A DNA stretch of 64,000 nt from an uncultured Shewanella sp. (GCF_947501665.1 NZ_CANMWS010000029.1:16569-80568); one strand, 5' to 3'. Numbered from the stretch's first letter, positions 34,179 through 43,384 are shown. A program made the numbers and translations. The notes: a model not told the origin generated them from the sequence alone.

Positions 34179-34500
34179 AGGTTGTTGAACTTTTTTGATC
34201 ATTTATGCAACAGTTTGTGGGGTTTTTAGGCAAGGCTGAGCTTAGGCAATATTGTGATATTTAAACGTCACTCTACTTTCCCCGTCTGATGTTTATGGAT
34301 GAACAAATGTCGTGCTCACATCAATGTGAATGAACGATTTTGAAAGCAGCTCTGATTCTTTTATAAAGCAGGATCGACTAAAGGTGTTTGACTCTTTGTT
34401 GTCGCCTTCTTAACTAGAGAAAACGGGCTGAAAGAACAAAGCTGCACTCACGACGCCGCAATTAAAACACATTTAGTTCGAATATAAAGATCAACAACCC
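34179..34500. mobile_element. MITE-like element, family A copy 2 (inverted)
   Basis: In inverse orientation to copy 1. From the right end it reads GGGTTGTTGATCTTT, and from the left GAGGTTGTTGAACTTTT, giving 13-15-base imperfect terminal inverted repeats. The internal core CAACAAAGAGTCAAACACC (reverse strand) and GGGGAAAGTAGAGTGACGTT align to copy 1. It is non-coding. It ends 31 bases before the start of the flavin reductase gene, much as copy 1 ends 32 bases before the glutathione peroxidase gene. Confidence 0.75.
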
Positions 34501-34531
34501 TTGATAACCTTATAAAAATAATGAGAACAAC

Positions 34532-35053
34532 ATGAAAATTCTAGCATTTGCTGCCAGTAATAGTCGCCAATCTATTAATAAAAAACTCGTCACTTATGCC
34601 TGCAGCTTAATACCTTATGCCGATATCGACATCATCGACTTAAATGACTACGAACTGCCCCTATTTAGTGTCGATAAAGAACAAGAGCTAGGGCAACCCG
34701 CTTTAGCCCAAGCTTTTTTTGATAAAATAACCAGTGCAGATAAACTCATCATTTCCTTTGCTGAGCATAATGGCTCTTACACTGCTGCTTACAAAAACCT
34801 GTTTGATTGGCTCTCTCGCATCAACAATAAAGTGTATCAAAACAAACCCACATTATTACTGTCTACCTCACCAGGGCCGGGCGCTGCCGCTAGCGTCATG
34901 AAGTCAGCCTTACACTCGGCGCCCTTTTTTGCCGCCGATGTCAAAGCCCATTTATCGGTGCCGCGTTTTTTTGATAATTTTGATGTAACGAAAAATATCA
35001 TCAATAATAATGACATTCATGCTGAGCTGCTTGCAGCCATCGAGCAACTCTAA
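34532..35053 (+). CDS. NAD(P)H-dependent FMN reductase family protein
   Basis: A 173-residue flavodoxin-fold reductase. MKILAFAASNSRQSINKKL is the FMN-phosphate loop, ISFAEHNGSYTAAYKNLFDW the second flavin-binding motif and LLLSTSPGPGAAASV the third. It probably reduces quinones, azo dyes or chromate-type substrates with NAD(P)H in the cytoplasm. The promoter region is occupied by a family A MITE-like element. Confidence 0.88.
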   Translation: MKILAFAASNSRQSINKKLVTYACSLIPYADIDIIDLNDYELPLFSVDKEQELGQPALAQAFFDKITSADKLIISFAEHNGSYTAAYKNLFDWLSRINNKVYQNKPTLLLSTSPGPGAAASVMKSALHSAPFFAADVKAHLSVPRFFDNFDVTKNIINNNDIHAELLAAIEQL

Positions 35054-35060
35054 ATAAACG

Positions 35061-35118
35061 GCGCCAATAATCGATATCCTATCGCTTAGAAGCTAGTAAA
35101 TATCACCATTATTGGCGC
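35061..35118 (+). terminator. Imperfect hairpin after the flavin reductase gene
   Basis: GCGCCAATAAT pairs with ATTATTGGCGC, with GATA/TATC inside, around a large loop. No T-run follows. Confidence 0.4.
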
Positions 35119-35172
35119 AATAAAACCAACATGTGCCTATGGGCACAGCAGTCTCATATCATTTAAAAAGGA

Positions 35173-36363
35173 TTGATTATGATAAAGCAGGCAGCCACTC
35201 ATTTACTCTTTATTCTATTATTAGCTATTTCACCTTTTGCTTTTAGCATTGATGTTTGCAGTGCAGATAAAAAAGCCGAAGCCCTCGCCCAAGCGACCTT
35301 ACAAAATAAGACCATTGACTTAGCATGTCATTTAACGTTATCAGATACTGATGTCATGACGAAAAAAGTGATCATTCAAGGCGAAGTCGCCTCAGGTATG
35401 GTATTTGATTGTCAAAATGGCATTATCGATATGGCGTCGGGCATTGATACCGGCCTATTTACCCACGCCGAAAATACAATTAGCATACAATCGGTTAAAT
35501 TAGCCGATAACACTTGGTCTGTTCCCAGTAATATCACTATTGAAAACTGCCATATAAAAGGCAATATTCGCATTATCGGTATGGGAAAAAATGGCGAAGC
35601 GAGGGAGGTTAATCTCTCATCGCAAACCAGTGGACATACTCAGCGAGCCAATAATGCGGCTCCCAATAATATTCTGCTTAATTCTCTCTCCATTGAGTCT
35701 ATCGTACGCACTCCCTTATATATTGCTCCCGGCGTGCATCATGTGACACTACAAGATTCAAATATATTAGGCACTTCCAGCTCTGTTGCGCTTTATTTGG
35801 ATGCTGAGTCAAATCACAATCACATTCTCAATAATCAATTTCATGCCAGTGGCCCACGTGAAGTGATGGCCATTGATGGCTCTGCAATGAATACCATTCG
35901 AGGAAATTTATTTTCTGCTATTAATAATGGGGGCATTTATCTTTATCGTAACTGCGGCCAAGGGGGAACCGTTAGACATCAAACCCCAAGTCACAACATC
36001 ATAGAGCACAACTATTTTTATTATGATCAATACACTGGTATACATCCAGCGATTTATGTCAGCGCGCGAAACGGTAATAGACAGTACTGTGAGGATGATA
36101 GCGCTGCAAACTTGCCTAATACCAGTTCGACAGATAATAACGATAATGCAGAATCTAACCTTATTCGCTACAACCAATTTTTAAACCGAGAGCCCATGCT
36201 CTATACACGATTTGGCTTAAGGTTTGAAGATGCTTATCTAAATATACCCACTACTTATGGGAACTATCGGGTTAGCCAATTTCATTTCGGTTCAACCTTG
36301 GCTGGTACACTCCTTCAGCCTAAAGACACTCGAGGACAAACTTGCCAGCGTAATGTATATTAA
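35173..36363 (+). CDS. Secreted right-handed beta-helix protein
   Basis: A 396-residue exported protein. The signal peptide ends near residue 25 (LAISPFAFS). The mature part has repeated short strands with Asn/His/Ile ladders (ITIENCHIKGNIRI, VTLQDSNILG, NHILNNQF, NTIRGNLF, HNIIEHNYFYYD, NLIRYNQFLNR), the pattern of a parallel beta-helix like NosD, pectate lyase or alginate-modifying enzymes. Cysteines at the termini (DVCSADKK near the start, GQTCQRNVY at the end) may form disulfides. A carbohydrate-binding or -cleaving role is possible, but no catalytic triad can be assigned. It stands alone. Confidence 0.7.
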   Translation: MIMIKQAATHLLFILLLAISPFAFSIDVCSADKKAEALAQATLQNKTIDLACHLTLSDTDVMTKKVIIQGEVASGMVFDCQNGIIDMASGIDTGLFTHAENTISIQSVKLADNTWSVPSNITIENCHIKGNIRIIGMGKNGEAREVNLSSQTSGHTQRANNAAPNNILLNSLSIESIVRTPLYIAPGVHHVTLQDSNILGTSSSVALYLDAESNHNHILNNQFHASGPREVMAIDGSAMNTIRGNLFSAINNGGIYLYRNCGQGGTVRHQTPSHNIIEHNYFYYDQYTGIHPAIYVSARNGNRQYCEDDSAANLPNTSSTDNNDNAESNLIRYNQFLNREPMLYTRFGLRFEDAYLNIPTTYGNYRVSQFHFGSTLAGTLLQPKDTRGQTCQRNVY

Positions 36364-36413
36364 TGAATGAGTTAAGCTCTTTAACGCTCATCAACCCAAG
36401 TTCAGGTTATATT

Positions 36414-36439
36414 AGGCCATCATGTAAACATAATGGCCT
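36414..36439. terminator. Hairpin between beta-helix gene and thiI
   Basis: AGGCCAT and ATGT pair with ACAT and ATGGCCT around two loop bases, between convergent genes. Tails are only modestly T-rich. Confidence 0.6.
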
Positions 36440-36460
36440 ATTTCAATCAGACAGACACTG

Positions 36461-37915
36461 CTAAGGGCGATATACCTTTACATTGGTATACCCTTGCTCT
36501 TGTAAATACAAGGTTTGCAGTTTACTCATCACGCCACGTTCGCAATACAAAAGATAGGTTTTATCTTTATCAAAATCACCAAATTGTGTCGCCAGCTTAT
36601 AAAAAGGCACTTTTTTCACTTCAATACCGCTGAGTGCTAACGGCGATAGCTCTTCTTCTTCTGGCGCACGCACATCAATCACTACTTCACCGTGATTGAT
36701 AGCATCAACTGTTGCCGTTTCAGTGATTTTTTGATCCATTTCCGTCGCAATATCCTTAATGCTGATCACCTTAGATTCTGCCAGTACGCGCTCAATTAAA
36801 TCGTCAGAAAACTTCATTTCTTCTTTTTCAATCTTAGACAATACAGCTTTAACCGTCGGCTTTTGAGAGATCACACCACAATATTCAGGAATGGATTTCG
36901 CAAAGTCTTCGGTGCCAATTTTACGACTGATATCAATAATGTCTTGTTTATCCATTGCGATCAAGGGACGTAAAATCAATTGCTCTGTGCACCTATCGAT
37001 CACATTTAAGTTAGTCAAGGTTTGGCTAGACACTTGTCCCATCGCTTCCCCTGTGACTAACGCCTGTATGCCCATACGTTCAGCCACTTTTGCTGCCGTT
37101 CGCATCATCATACGTTTTAAAATCACTCCCATTTGGCCATTATCAACACGCTCTAAAAGCTCTTGCACCACAGGATCAAATGGCACTGAAATAAATTTCA
37201 CTTTATGGGATTCACCGTATCTTTTCCATAAATGATAAGCCACTTGCTTCACGCCAATCTCATGCTGATCGCCGCCTAAATTAAAGAAACAAAAATGAGT
37301 ACGTGAGCCACGCTTAATAAATTGATAACTGGATACGCCAGAATCAAAGCCGCCGGAAATCAATGACAACACATCTTCTTGGGTGGCCATAGGAAAACCA
37401 CCTAAGCCTTGAATACGCTTATCCACTAAATAAAGCTGTTCTTGATCGATTTCAAGGTTGACCGTGAGATCAGGGTTTTTTAATCTTACCCCAGTCGCAT
37501 CGGTAAACTGATTAAGTCCACCGCCCACATAACGCTCAACTTCAATAGAATTAAAATCATGCTTACCGCTACGTTTTACGCGCACACAGAAGGTTTTTCC
37601 TGCTAGCTCATCTTTATAAGCCGCTAAGGTTTGCTGGTAAATATCATCGATTGACTCAAAAGTACTCACATTGACTTGCAGAATGTGGGCAATCCCCGGA
37701 ATACAGGCCAAGCGCTCACCAAAAGCGTCAATTAAATCCTTTCTCTCATCGGGCACCATGATCATGATTTTGTCCCACTGACGCTGTACTTTTGCACTTT
37801 CGTCAACATTTTTAAGGACATTTCTAATATTGGTTTCAAGCATTTTGGTAAAACGCATTCTTACCGGCTTGCTTTTCATCATGATTTCAGGAAACAGTTT
37901 TACGATAAATTTCAT
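36461..37915 (-). CDS. thiI: tRNA uracil 4-sulfurtransferase ThiI (with rhodanese domain)
   Basis: A 484-residue ThiI. An N-terminal ferredoxin-like/THUMP region starts MKFIVKLFPEIMMKSKPVR. The PP-loop SLISGGFDSGVSSY is followed by the adenylation domain with ALVTGEAMGQVSSQTL. The C-terminal rhodanese domain has the active Cys in LLYCERGVMSKLQ. It transfers sulfur to make s4U8 in tRNA and feeds thiamine thiazole synthesis. The ATG at 37915 matches E. coli ThiI; the open frame extends 11 codons further. It marks the conserved left border of the inositol island. Confidence 0.95.
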   Translation of the reverse strand: MKFIVKLFPEIMMKSKPVRMRFTKMLETNIRNVLKNVDESAKVQRQWDKIMIMVPDERKDLIDAFGERLACIPGIAHILQVNVSTFESIDDIYQQTLAAYKDELAGKTFCVRVKRSGKHDFNSIEVERYVGGGLNQFTDATGVRLKNPDLTVNLEIDQEQLYLVDKRIQGLGGFPMATQEDVLSLISGGFDSGVSSYQFIKRGSRTHFCFFNLGGDQHEIGVKQVAYHLWKRYGESHKVKFISVPFDPVVQELLERVDNGQMGVILKRMMMRTAAKVAERMGIQALVTGEAMGQVSSQTLTNLNVIDRCTEQLILRPLIAMDKQDIIDISRKIGTEDFAKSIPEYCGVISQKPTVKAVLSKIEKEEMKFSDDLIERVLAESKVISIKDIATEMDQKITETATVDAINHGEVVIDVRAPEEEELSPLALSGIEVKKVPFYKLATQFGDFDKDKTYLLYCERGVMSKLQTLYLQEQGYTNVKVYRP

Positions 37916-38267
37916 GGGCGTTCCGAGGGAAAGAAAATTAAGAGTCAATAAACGGAGCGGGATTATAGCATAGACGGATTAAGCGAGATATACCGAAGCA
38001 TATGAAGCAGCATTGAAATACGATCAAGAGGAAGAAGGAGACGAAAAAGCCTAAACGATTAGTCAAATTAGACTCATTTGATATCGCGATAAAAAAGCGA
38101 TCTGCCTTCATTAACTGGTTGTTCAACATCGAGGGAGTTACCCACGCCCAGCGAACTCAAGCTTATCAGTAAAGCCAGTAGCTTTTATGCTGTGTTGATT
38201 TTCTTTACCTAACAAGGTCCGCTTCTTAGCTCAGGTTTAGGTTATTTATGCCGATGATCAAATAAAA

Positions 38268-38295
38268 TTAGATATTAATGGAAGTTAACATCTAA
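38268..38295. promoter_or_regulatory. Operator-like palindrome upstream of iolG
   Basis: Two 11-base arms, TTAGATATTAA and TTAACATCTAA (one mismatch), flank the six-base spacer TGGAAG, about 55 bases before the iolG start. The size and symmetry suit a dimeric repressor. I did not find the same arms in front of iolE or the transporter gene, so the regulator may be specific to iolG. Confidence 0.5.
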
Positions 38296-38350
38296 CCTTA
38301 AATAATGATGAGATATTAACAAATAATTAGAAATGGTTATGGAGTCACAC

Positions 38351-39343
38351 ATGTACAATATTGCATTATTTGGTGCTGGGCGTATTGGAGAAATCCATGC
38401 TGTTAATATTCACAGACATAATGAAACATTACTTTATTCGATTATCGATCCATACATGGAAGGCGCCAATGAACTTGCTCAGCGCTATAATGCTAAAGTA
38501 CAATTAACAGAAGAAGCCATTGCAGACCCGAATATCCACGCTGTATTAATTGCTTCTGCAACCGATACTCATGCAGATTTGATAGAAATGGCGGCTAACG
38601 CTAAGAAAGATATTCTCTGCGAAAAACCGATCCATTTAGACATGGATCGCGTAAAAAAGTGCCTTGAAATAGTTAAGAAAAATAATGTTTCTTTACTCGT
38701 AGGATTTAATCGACGTCATGATCCCCACTTCCAAAAAATGCGAGAATTAATCAAAAAAGGGGAAATTGGTCAGCTTGAATCATTATTGATGATTTCCCGA
38801 GATCCATTACCTCCGACCGCTGATTATGTCAAAGTCTCTGGTGGTATGCTTCGCGATATGACCATCCATGATTTTGATATGGTACGCTTTATTATGGAAG
38901 AAGAACCTATTTCTATTTATGCTAAAGGGAGTAATTTAATCAGTTCAGACATTGAGTTAGCAGGTGATATTGATACCGCTGTTGTTGTCATGAAATTTCC
39001 CTCTGGTGCAATAGCAACCATTTCAAATAGTCGCCGTTCCGGTTACGGATACGATCAACGTATTGAAGTTCATGGTGCCAAAGGCTTATTAACAGCGACT
39101 AATATCAAAGAAGATAGTATTGAACAATGGAATCAAAATGGCTGTATCACCTCGCAACCAGAGCATTTTTTTCAACAACGTTATCAAGCTGCATATAAAG
39201 CGGAGTGGGATCATTTTGTCGATGTCATTGCTGCGAGAGTCGTACCGATATGTAATGGTTACGATGCTAAACAAACATTATTTCTGGCCAATAATGCGAT
39301 GGAATCTTTAATAACGGGTACTGAAATTCAACTTTCTTTATGA
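38351..39343 (+). CDS. iolG: Myo-inositol 2-dehydrogenase
   Basis: A 330-residue Gfo/Idh/MocA oxidoreductase. MYNIALFGAGRIGEIHAVNI is the NAD-binding motif, ILCEKPIHLDM carries the catalytic lysine, and GGMLRDMTIHDFDMVRF the inositol/His motif of IolG. It oxidises myo-inositol to scyllo-inosose, the first step of the pathway. GGAG lies six bases before the ATG at 38351, which is preferred over ATG codons at 38333 or 38339. It faces the iol operon and overlaps the 3' end of iolJ by six bases. Its composition looks more AT-rich than the rest of the cluster. Confidence 0.9.
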   Translation: MYNIALFGAGRIGEIHAVNIHRHNETLLYSIIDPYMEGANELAQRYNAKVQLTEEAIADPNIHAVLIASATDTHADLIEMAANAKKDILCEKPIHLDMDRVKKCLEIVKKNNVSLLVGFNRRHDPHFQKMRELIKKGEIGQLESLLMISRDPLPPTADYVKVSGGMLRDMTIHDFDMVRFIMEEEPISIYAKGSNLISSDIELAGDIDTAVVVMKFPSGAIATISNSRRSGYGYDQRIEVHGAKGLLTATNIKEDSIEQWNQNGCITSQPEHFFQQRYQAAYKAEWDHFVDVIAARVVPICNGYDAKQTLFLANNAMESLITGTEIQLSL

Positions 39344-40165
39344 CAATAAAGTGAAGTTTCGTAATGCTTCTTGGGTGACATAAGGTATGGCTTTATTCAT
39401 AAAATAAATACGGTCAAACTTTTCTGGCTCATTATTCATCAGATCACGCAGGTTATGCCACAAAGCCTGACGTAAACAGGTACCAATATTAAATTTGGCA
39501 ATACGGCTCTTTTTCAGCTTTATCATGTCTTCATCACAAATACCAGTTGTGCCGTGGATCACTAGCGGGAGCGATACTTCTTTGGCAATCTTATCCAACA
39601 AATCGAAATCAATGGTACAACTTGGCTCTGTCATACGATGAATGTTACCAACAGAAACGGCCACACAATCAGCACCACTCTCACGCGCAAAACGTACAGC
39701 ATCAACCGGACGTGTATCAATAGTTTTGATATGATCACGTCCTTCATTATAAGGCACCGAGCCAATTTCACCTTCTACAGAGGCACCTAATGCATGCGCC
39801 ACATCAGCCACTGCATGGGTACGAGCAATATTTTCAGCTAAAGGCAGCTGAGAACCATCAAACATCACTGAACTAAAACCGGCCTTTAGTGCACGAAAAA
39901 CAATAGATTCTTCATAAGTGTGGTCCAGATGTAAACACACTGGGACGCGACTGTCATGCACAAGCTTCAAAAGCATCGCCGCGACGGTTTCAACACCATA
40001 GAAATCCACCATGTCTTTATTACAACCCAAAATAACCGCTTTATTCACCGTTTCTGCCGCTTCAATAATGGCTTTAGTATCCTCAACACCAAATACGCTA
40101 AAACACGGAACGGAATAATCAGCAGCGGCTGCTTGCGGCAATACATCGTTTAAATTAACTAACAT
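39338..40165 (-). CDS. iolJ: Class II aldolase, probable DKGP aldolase IolJ
   Basis: A 275-residue class II (zinc) fructose-bisphosphate aldolase family protein. VCLHLDHTYEES and VEGEIGSV hold metal ligands, LVIHGTTGICDEDMIKLKK the glycine-rich phosphate loop, and KFNIGTCLRQALW the second phosphate site. Within an iol operon it should split 2-deoxy-5-keto-gluconate 6-phosphate (DKGP) into dihydroxyacetone phosphate and malonate semialdehyde. It is the last gene of the leftward iolC-iolB-iolJ unit. The ATG at 40165 is used; a GTG three codons upstream overlaps the GGAG ribosome site. Confidence 0.88.
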   Translation of the reverse strand: MLVNLNDVLPQAAAADYSVPCFSVFGVEDTKAIIEAAETVNKAVILGCNKDMVDFYGVETVAAMLLKLVHDSRVPVCLHLDHTYEESIVFRALKAGFSSVMFDGSQLPLAENIARTHAVADVAHALGASVEGEIGSVPYNEGRDHIKTIDTRPVDAVRFARESGADCVAVSVGNIHRMTEPSCTIDFDLLDKIAKEVSLPLVIHGTTGICDEDMIKLKKSRIAKFNIGTCLRQALWHNLRDLMNNEPEKFDRIYFMNKAIPYVTQEALRNFTLLS

Positions 40166-40182
40166 AATCTCCACACTCCAGA

Positions 40183-41061
40183 TTATTTAAATTTGGCAAT
40201 CATATCTTTAATGCCAGGGATCGTTTCAACTTGATAGGCGTGATGCGGGTCAAAATGCTGACACAATGATTGAGAAGTTCTACCTACTATCACAGTAAAG
40301 TAATACATCTCGTAACCTGGTGCGGCCACACTGGGGTGATAACCTTTATCGATTTGAATCACCGAACCTGTTCGCACATGATAAACAGGACCAAGATCAT
40401 CTTCATGTTCATATAAAAATTGCGCACCAAAACCGACATCAGGATTAAAACGAAACTGATACACTTCTTCAAATGCTGTTTCTTTATTCCCGTCACCTTT
40501 CACACGATCAACATCGTGCTTATGTGGCGGGAAACCAGACCAACCACCAGCACCCACAGTAAAAAGCTCACTGACAAGAAGACGGCCACGTTTATCAGCA
40601 TTCGATTGGCCTAATATGTGTTTAATTTTACGATGTGTTTTGGTTTCATCAGAGCCATATTGCACCATATCGACGTTATCGACGCGCACACAAAAAGGCT
40701 GAAGAGATACTTCAAAGCATCCACCTGCGATCATGATATCTGCATGTTCGCTGATACTTTCAATGACCGCACTATAATCTAACGGGACATACACCGATTC
40801 AGGATCGCCTTCCCATACCGAAGCACGCTGACCAACATTGTCGAACATGATGTCTTTATCGACGCCATTGCTCACAGTGATGCGACACGTACCACCGGCT
40901 AACACGATGACAGATTCATACCCTTCGATGCGGTGCTCATATTGTTCGCTTTCGCTTAAATGTACTTGATTAAAGTAACACCGCGGTGTGACATCATCAT
41001 TCACATCAACAATTGGCTGATTCATATTATTAAACGGGGGAATATGTTTGCCCATAGTCAT
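40183..41061 (-). CDS. iolB: 5-deoxy-glucuronate isomerase
   Basis: A 292-residue cupin-fold isomerase. VLAGGTCRITVS, the paired HVRTGSVIQIDKGYHPSVAA and GWSGFPPHKHDVDR carry the metal ligands and match IolB. It converts 5-deoxy-glucuronate to 2-deoxy-5-keto-gluconate for IolC. Its ATG overlaps the iolC stop as ATGA, with GAGGAG upstream inside iolC, so the two are translationally coupled. Confidence 0.93.
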   Translation of the reverse strand: MTMGKHIPPFNNMNQPIVDVNDDVTPRCYFNQVHLSESEQYEHRIEGYESVIVLAGGTCRITVSNGVDKDIMFDNVGQRASVWEGDPESVYVPLDYSAVIESISEHADIMIAGGCFEVSLQPFCVRVDNVDMVQYGSDETKTHRKIKHILGQSNADKRGRLLVSELFTVGAGGWSGFPPHKHDVDRVKGDGNKETAFEEVYQFRFNPDVGFGAQFLYEHEDDLGPVYHVRTGSVIQIDKGYHPSVAAPGYEMYYFTVIVGRTSQSLCQHFDPHHAYQVETIPGIKDMIAKFK

Positions 41062-42068
41062 TTTCTCCTCACTGCTAGATCTTGTTTATTAGCCTCAATA
41101 AAATCAAAAAGTTGCTTTTTAGTTGGCATCGCTTCGGTACAACTATTACCACTGACATTAATCGCTGCAGCCGCAGAGCCATGCTTTATACCCTCCTCTA
41201 ATTCGCCGTCATTCACCAACGTCCAAATTAATGCCCCCGCAAACGCGTCTCCTGAACCAAATGGCTTTTGTGCATCAACACGAAAAATACCTTGTTGAAA
41301 CTTTTCACTCGCTTGGCAATAAACTTTCGATCCCAGCTCGCCGGCCTTGATCACTAAGATTTGTGTGTTCCCATTTAAAAAGCGCTTAGCCGTCATATCA
41401 TCATCTTTATTACTGGGTGCAAGCACGGTTTCCATCATGTCAAATTCTTCACGATTACCGATCACTATGTCAGACAAAGCAGCTGCGATACCATAGTAAA
41501 TAGATGCATCCACATCAGTACGCCATGAATAAGGACGGTAATCGATATCCAGCACTACCACGGTATTGTTTCGACGAGCGTACTCCATTGCCAGCAAACT
41601 GGCTTCACGGCTTGGACTGGCAGATAATGCGGTACCTGTCACGACCAATATTTTGGCACTTGCAATATATGCTTGGCTAACTTGTTCTGGTTTGATAGTC
41701 AAATCTGAGGCGTTGTTACGGTATATCAACACAGTACAATCCGTTGGCTTCATTTCCGTGAATGCCACAGACGTGCGTGAACCCGATGCATCCGTCATCA
41801 ATCCATCAAGATTAATCCCTTGAGCTAACATATAACCTTTAACATAATCACCAAAAGCATCATCTGCCACACCCCCAATAAAGCCACTTTTTCCACCTAA
41901 TTTACTGACAGCCACAGCAATGTTTGCAGCTGAACCGCCAACAAATTTGTCAAACCCTGAAATATCAGCCATATCCATGTTTGACTCACGAGCATAAAGA
42001 TCAACCCCCGCACGCCCTAACACGATGACATCTAATGGACGGTTTTTCTGCAGGTCAACCTTCGTCAT
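41058..42068 (-). CDS. iolC: 5-dehydro-2-deoxygluconokinase
   Basis: A 336-residue PfkB/ribokinase-family sugar kinase. LDVIVLGRAGVDLYARE, FVGGSAANIAVAVSKLGGKS (signature 1) and FGSGDAFAGALIWTL (signature 2 with the catalytic Asp) are intact. It phosphorylates 2-deoxy-5-keto-gluconate to DKGP. The ATG at 42068 has AAGGAAGGG upstream and is preferred to one six codons earlier. It is stand-alone rather than fused to a DUF2090 domain as in some relatives. It heads iolC-iolB-iolJ. Confidence 0.93.
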   Translation of the reverse strand: MTKVDLQKNRPLDVIVLGRAGVDLYARESNMDMADISGFDKFVGGSAANIAVAVSKLGGKSGFIGGVADDAFGDYVKGYMLAQGINLDGLMTDASGSRTSVAFTEMKPTDCTVLIYRNNASDLTIKPEQVSQAYIASAKILVVTGTALSASPSREASLLAMEYARRNNTVVVLDIDYRPYSWRTDVDASIYYGIAAALSDIVIGNREEFDMMETVLAPSNKDDDMTAKRFLNGNTQILVIKAGELGSKVYCQASEKFQQGIFRVDAQKPFGSGDAFAGALIWTLVNDGELEEGIKHGSAAAAINVSGNSCTEAMPTKKQLFDFIEANKQDLAVRRK

Positions 42069-42124
42069 AATCCCTTCCTTATTCAAAGCAAGCGGCGATT
42101 TTCTAGACTAACTGCCTACTACTT

Positions 42125-42152
42125 ATATTCAACCTAAGCAGCATTTTTGTCG
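42125..42152 (-). pseudogene. Remnant of a duplicated dehydrogenase 3' end
   Basis: About 28 bases match the last codons of the adjacent Gfo/Idh/MocA gene (42213-42240) with a few changes: on the reverse strand both read Asp-Lys-Asn-Ala-Ala, but here the next codon is TAG where the intact gene has TGG. It looks like the stump left when a second copy of the gene was lost or recombined away. Confidence 0.5.
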
Positions 42153-42208
42153 ACTGATAGTCTATTACTTATCGTTAATCTCAGCGACATCTTTCAGCTA
42201 GTTGTTGA

Positions 42209-43384
42209 TTAGGTATAGTCAACCCAAGCGGCATTTTTATCAGCGGACTCGACGCATTTTTCACACAGACGAACGCCGTCAATACCCGCATCGATCCCAG
42301 GAAATATAAGGCTTGAGAGCGCTGCTTGATTGTTACGATTTGCCGCATCAAATGCTAGCGCAAAACGGTGATAAATATTGGCCCATGACTCAAAATATCC
42401 TTCAGCATGACCACCGCTGATACGATCAGGCGAAACACCGACAGCACCTTGGTATAAATACCCCATACCACGCTCTAGTAATCGTGCGGGCTCACCCTGC
42501 ACCTCATAACGCAGTTGATTCGGTTGCTCATCCCACCATTCAATAGACGCTTTCTCACCGACAATACGGATTTTCTGTTGATGCATCGCTCCTGCATTAA
42601 CAGCTGAAGCCCACAGCGTACCGACAGCCCCCCCGTTGAATTCCATCATCACATGAGCGTTATCTTCTAAGGGGGTTCGCGATTTAATGAAGCTTTGGCG
42701 CATGCAGGATAAACGTTCCACTTTCAAGCCAGTTATGAGTTCGCACAGGTAAAATACATGTGTGCCGATATCACCTAGTATGTAAGTTGGGCCAGAGACT
42801 TTAGGGGTTACACGCCATTTAAGTGCAGGATCGGTCAATTCGTATTCTTCATTATGAAAGCCGTGAGCGAACTGCATATTGACAATACGGACATCACCAA
42901 TATCACCGCGCTGTACCATTTCACGAGCCTGCTGCACCATAGGAAAACCGCTATAACCATACATCACACCAATGATGCAATTATTTTTTTCCGCAATGCG
43001 TTTCAACTCTTGCGCTTCTTCGATGGTAAACGTAAGCGGCTTTTCACACACAACATGTAACTTAGCCTCAAGTGCTGCTTTACTGATCTCGTAATGAGTC
43101 ACATTGGGCGTCGCGATGGAAACGGCTTGAACGCCTTCTTCATGTTTCGCTTCAGCGGCAAACATTTCTTTGTAGTCGGCATAACAACGGTCAGCATCAA
43201 GACCAAGATTGATACCGAAATCGCGACCATCGCTCGCACTTCGGTCAAAAGCGCCAGCCACTAACGTGAACAAACCATCACGTTGCGCCGCATTACGATG
43301 TGAGTAACCAATCTGGCTATTACGACCTCCCCCCACCATCCCCCAACGAATGGGTCGTTCAAAATGACATTCTTCATCAAACAT
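42209..43384 (-). CDS. Gfo/Idh/MocA family oxidoreductase (second inositol dehydrogenase)
   Basis: A 391-residue NAD(P)-dependent dehydrogenase. IRWGMVGGGRNSQIGYSH is the nucleotide-binding loop, VVCEKPLTFTIEEAQ the catalytic lysine motif, and GDIGTHVFYLCE the substrate motif. Its size and position suit a scyllo-inositol or inositol-stereoisomer dehydrogenase (IolW/IolX type) that feeds other isomers into the pathway; the exact substrate is not readable. AGGAG is seven bases before the ATG at 43384; the frame is open eight codons further up. It lies between iolC and iolD, with a duplicate tail fragment downstream. Confidence 0.88.
   Translation of the reverse strand: MFDEECHFERPIRWGMVGGGRNSQIGYSHRNAAQRDGLFTLVAGAFDRSASDGRDFGINLGLDADRCYADYKEMFAAEAKHEEGVQAVSIATPNVTHYEISKAALEAKLHVVCEKPLTFTIEEAQELKRIAEKNNCIIGVMYGYSGFPMVQQAREMVQRGDIGDVRIVNMQFAHGFHNEEYELTDPALKWRVTPKVSGPTYILGDIGTHVFYLCELITGLKVERLSCMRQSFIKSRTPLEDNAHVMMEFNGGAVGTLWASAVNAGAMHQQKIRIVGEKASIEWWDEQPNQLRYEVQGEPARLLERGMGYLYQGAVGVSPDRISGGHAEGYFESWANIYHRFALAFDAANRNNQAALSSLIFPGIDAGIDGVRLCEKCVESADKNAAWVDYT

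Noticed and set aside
37938..38129. 63-codon leftward frame with a hydrophobic stretch upstream of thiI
   Set aside because: No ribosome site and no family resemblance; the hydrophobic stretch comes from T-rich DNA. It could be revisited if homologues are found.
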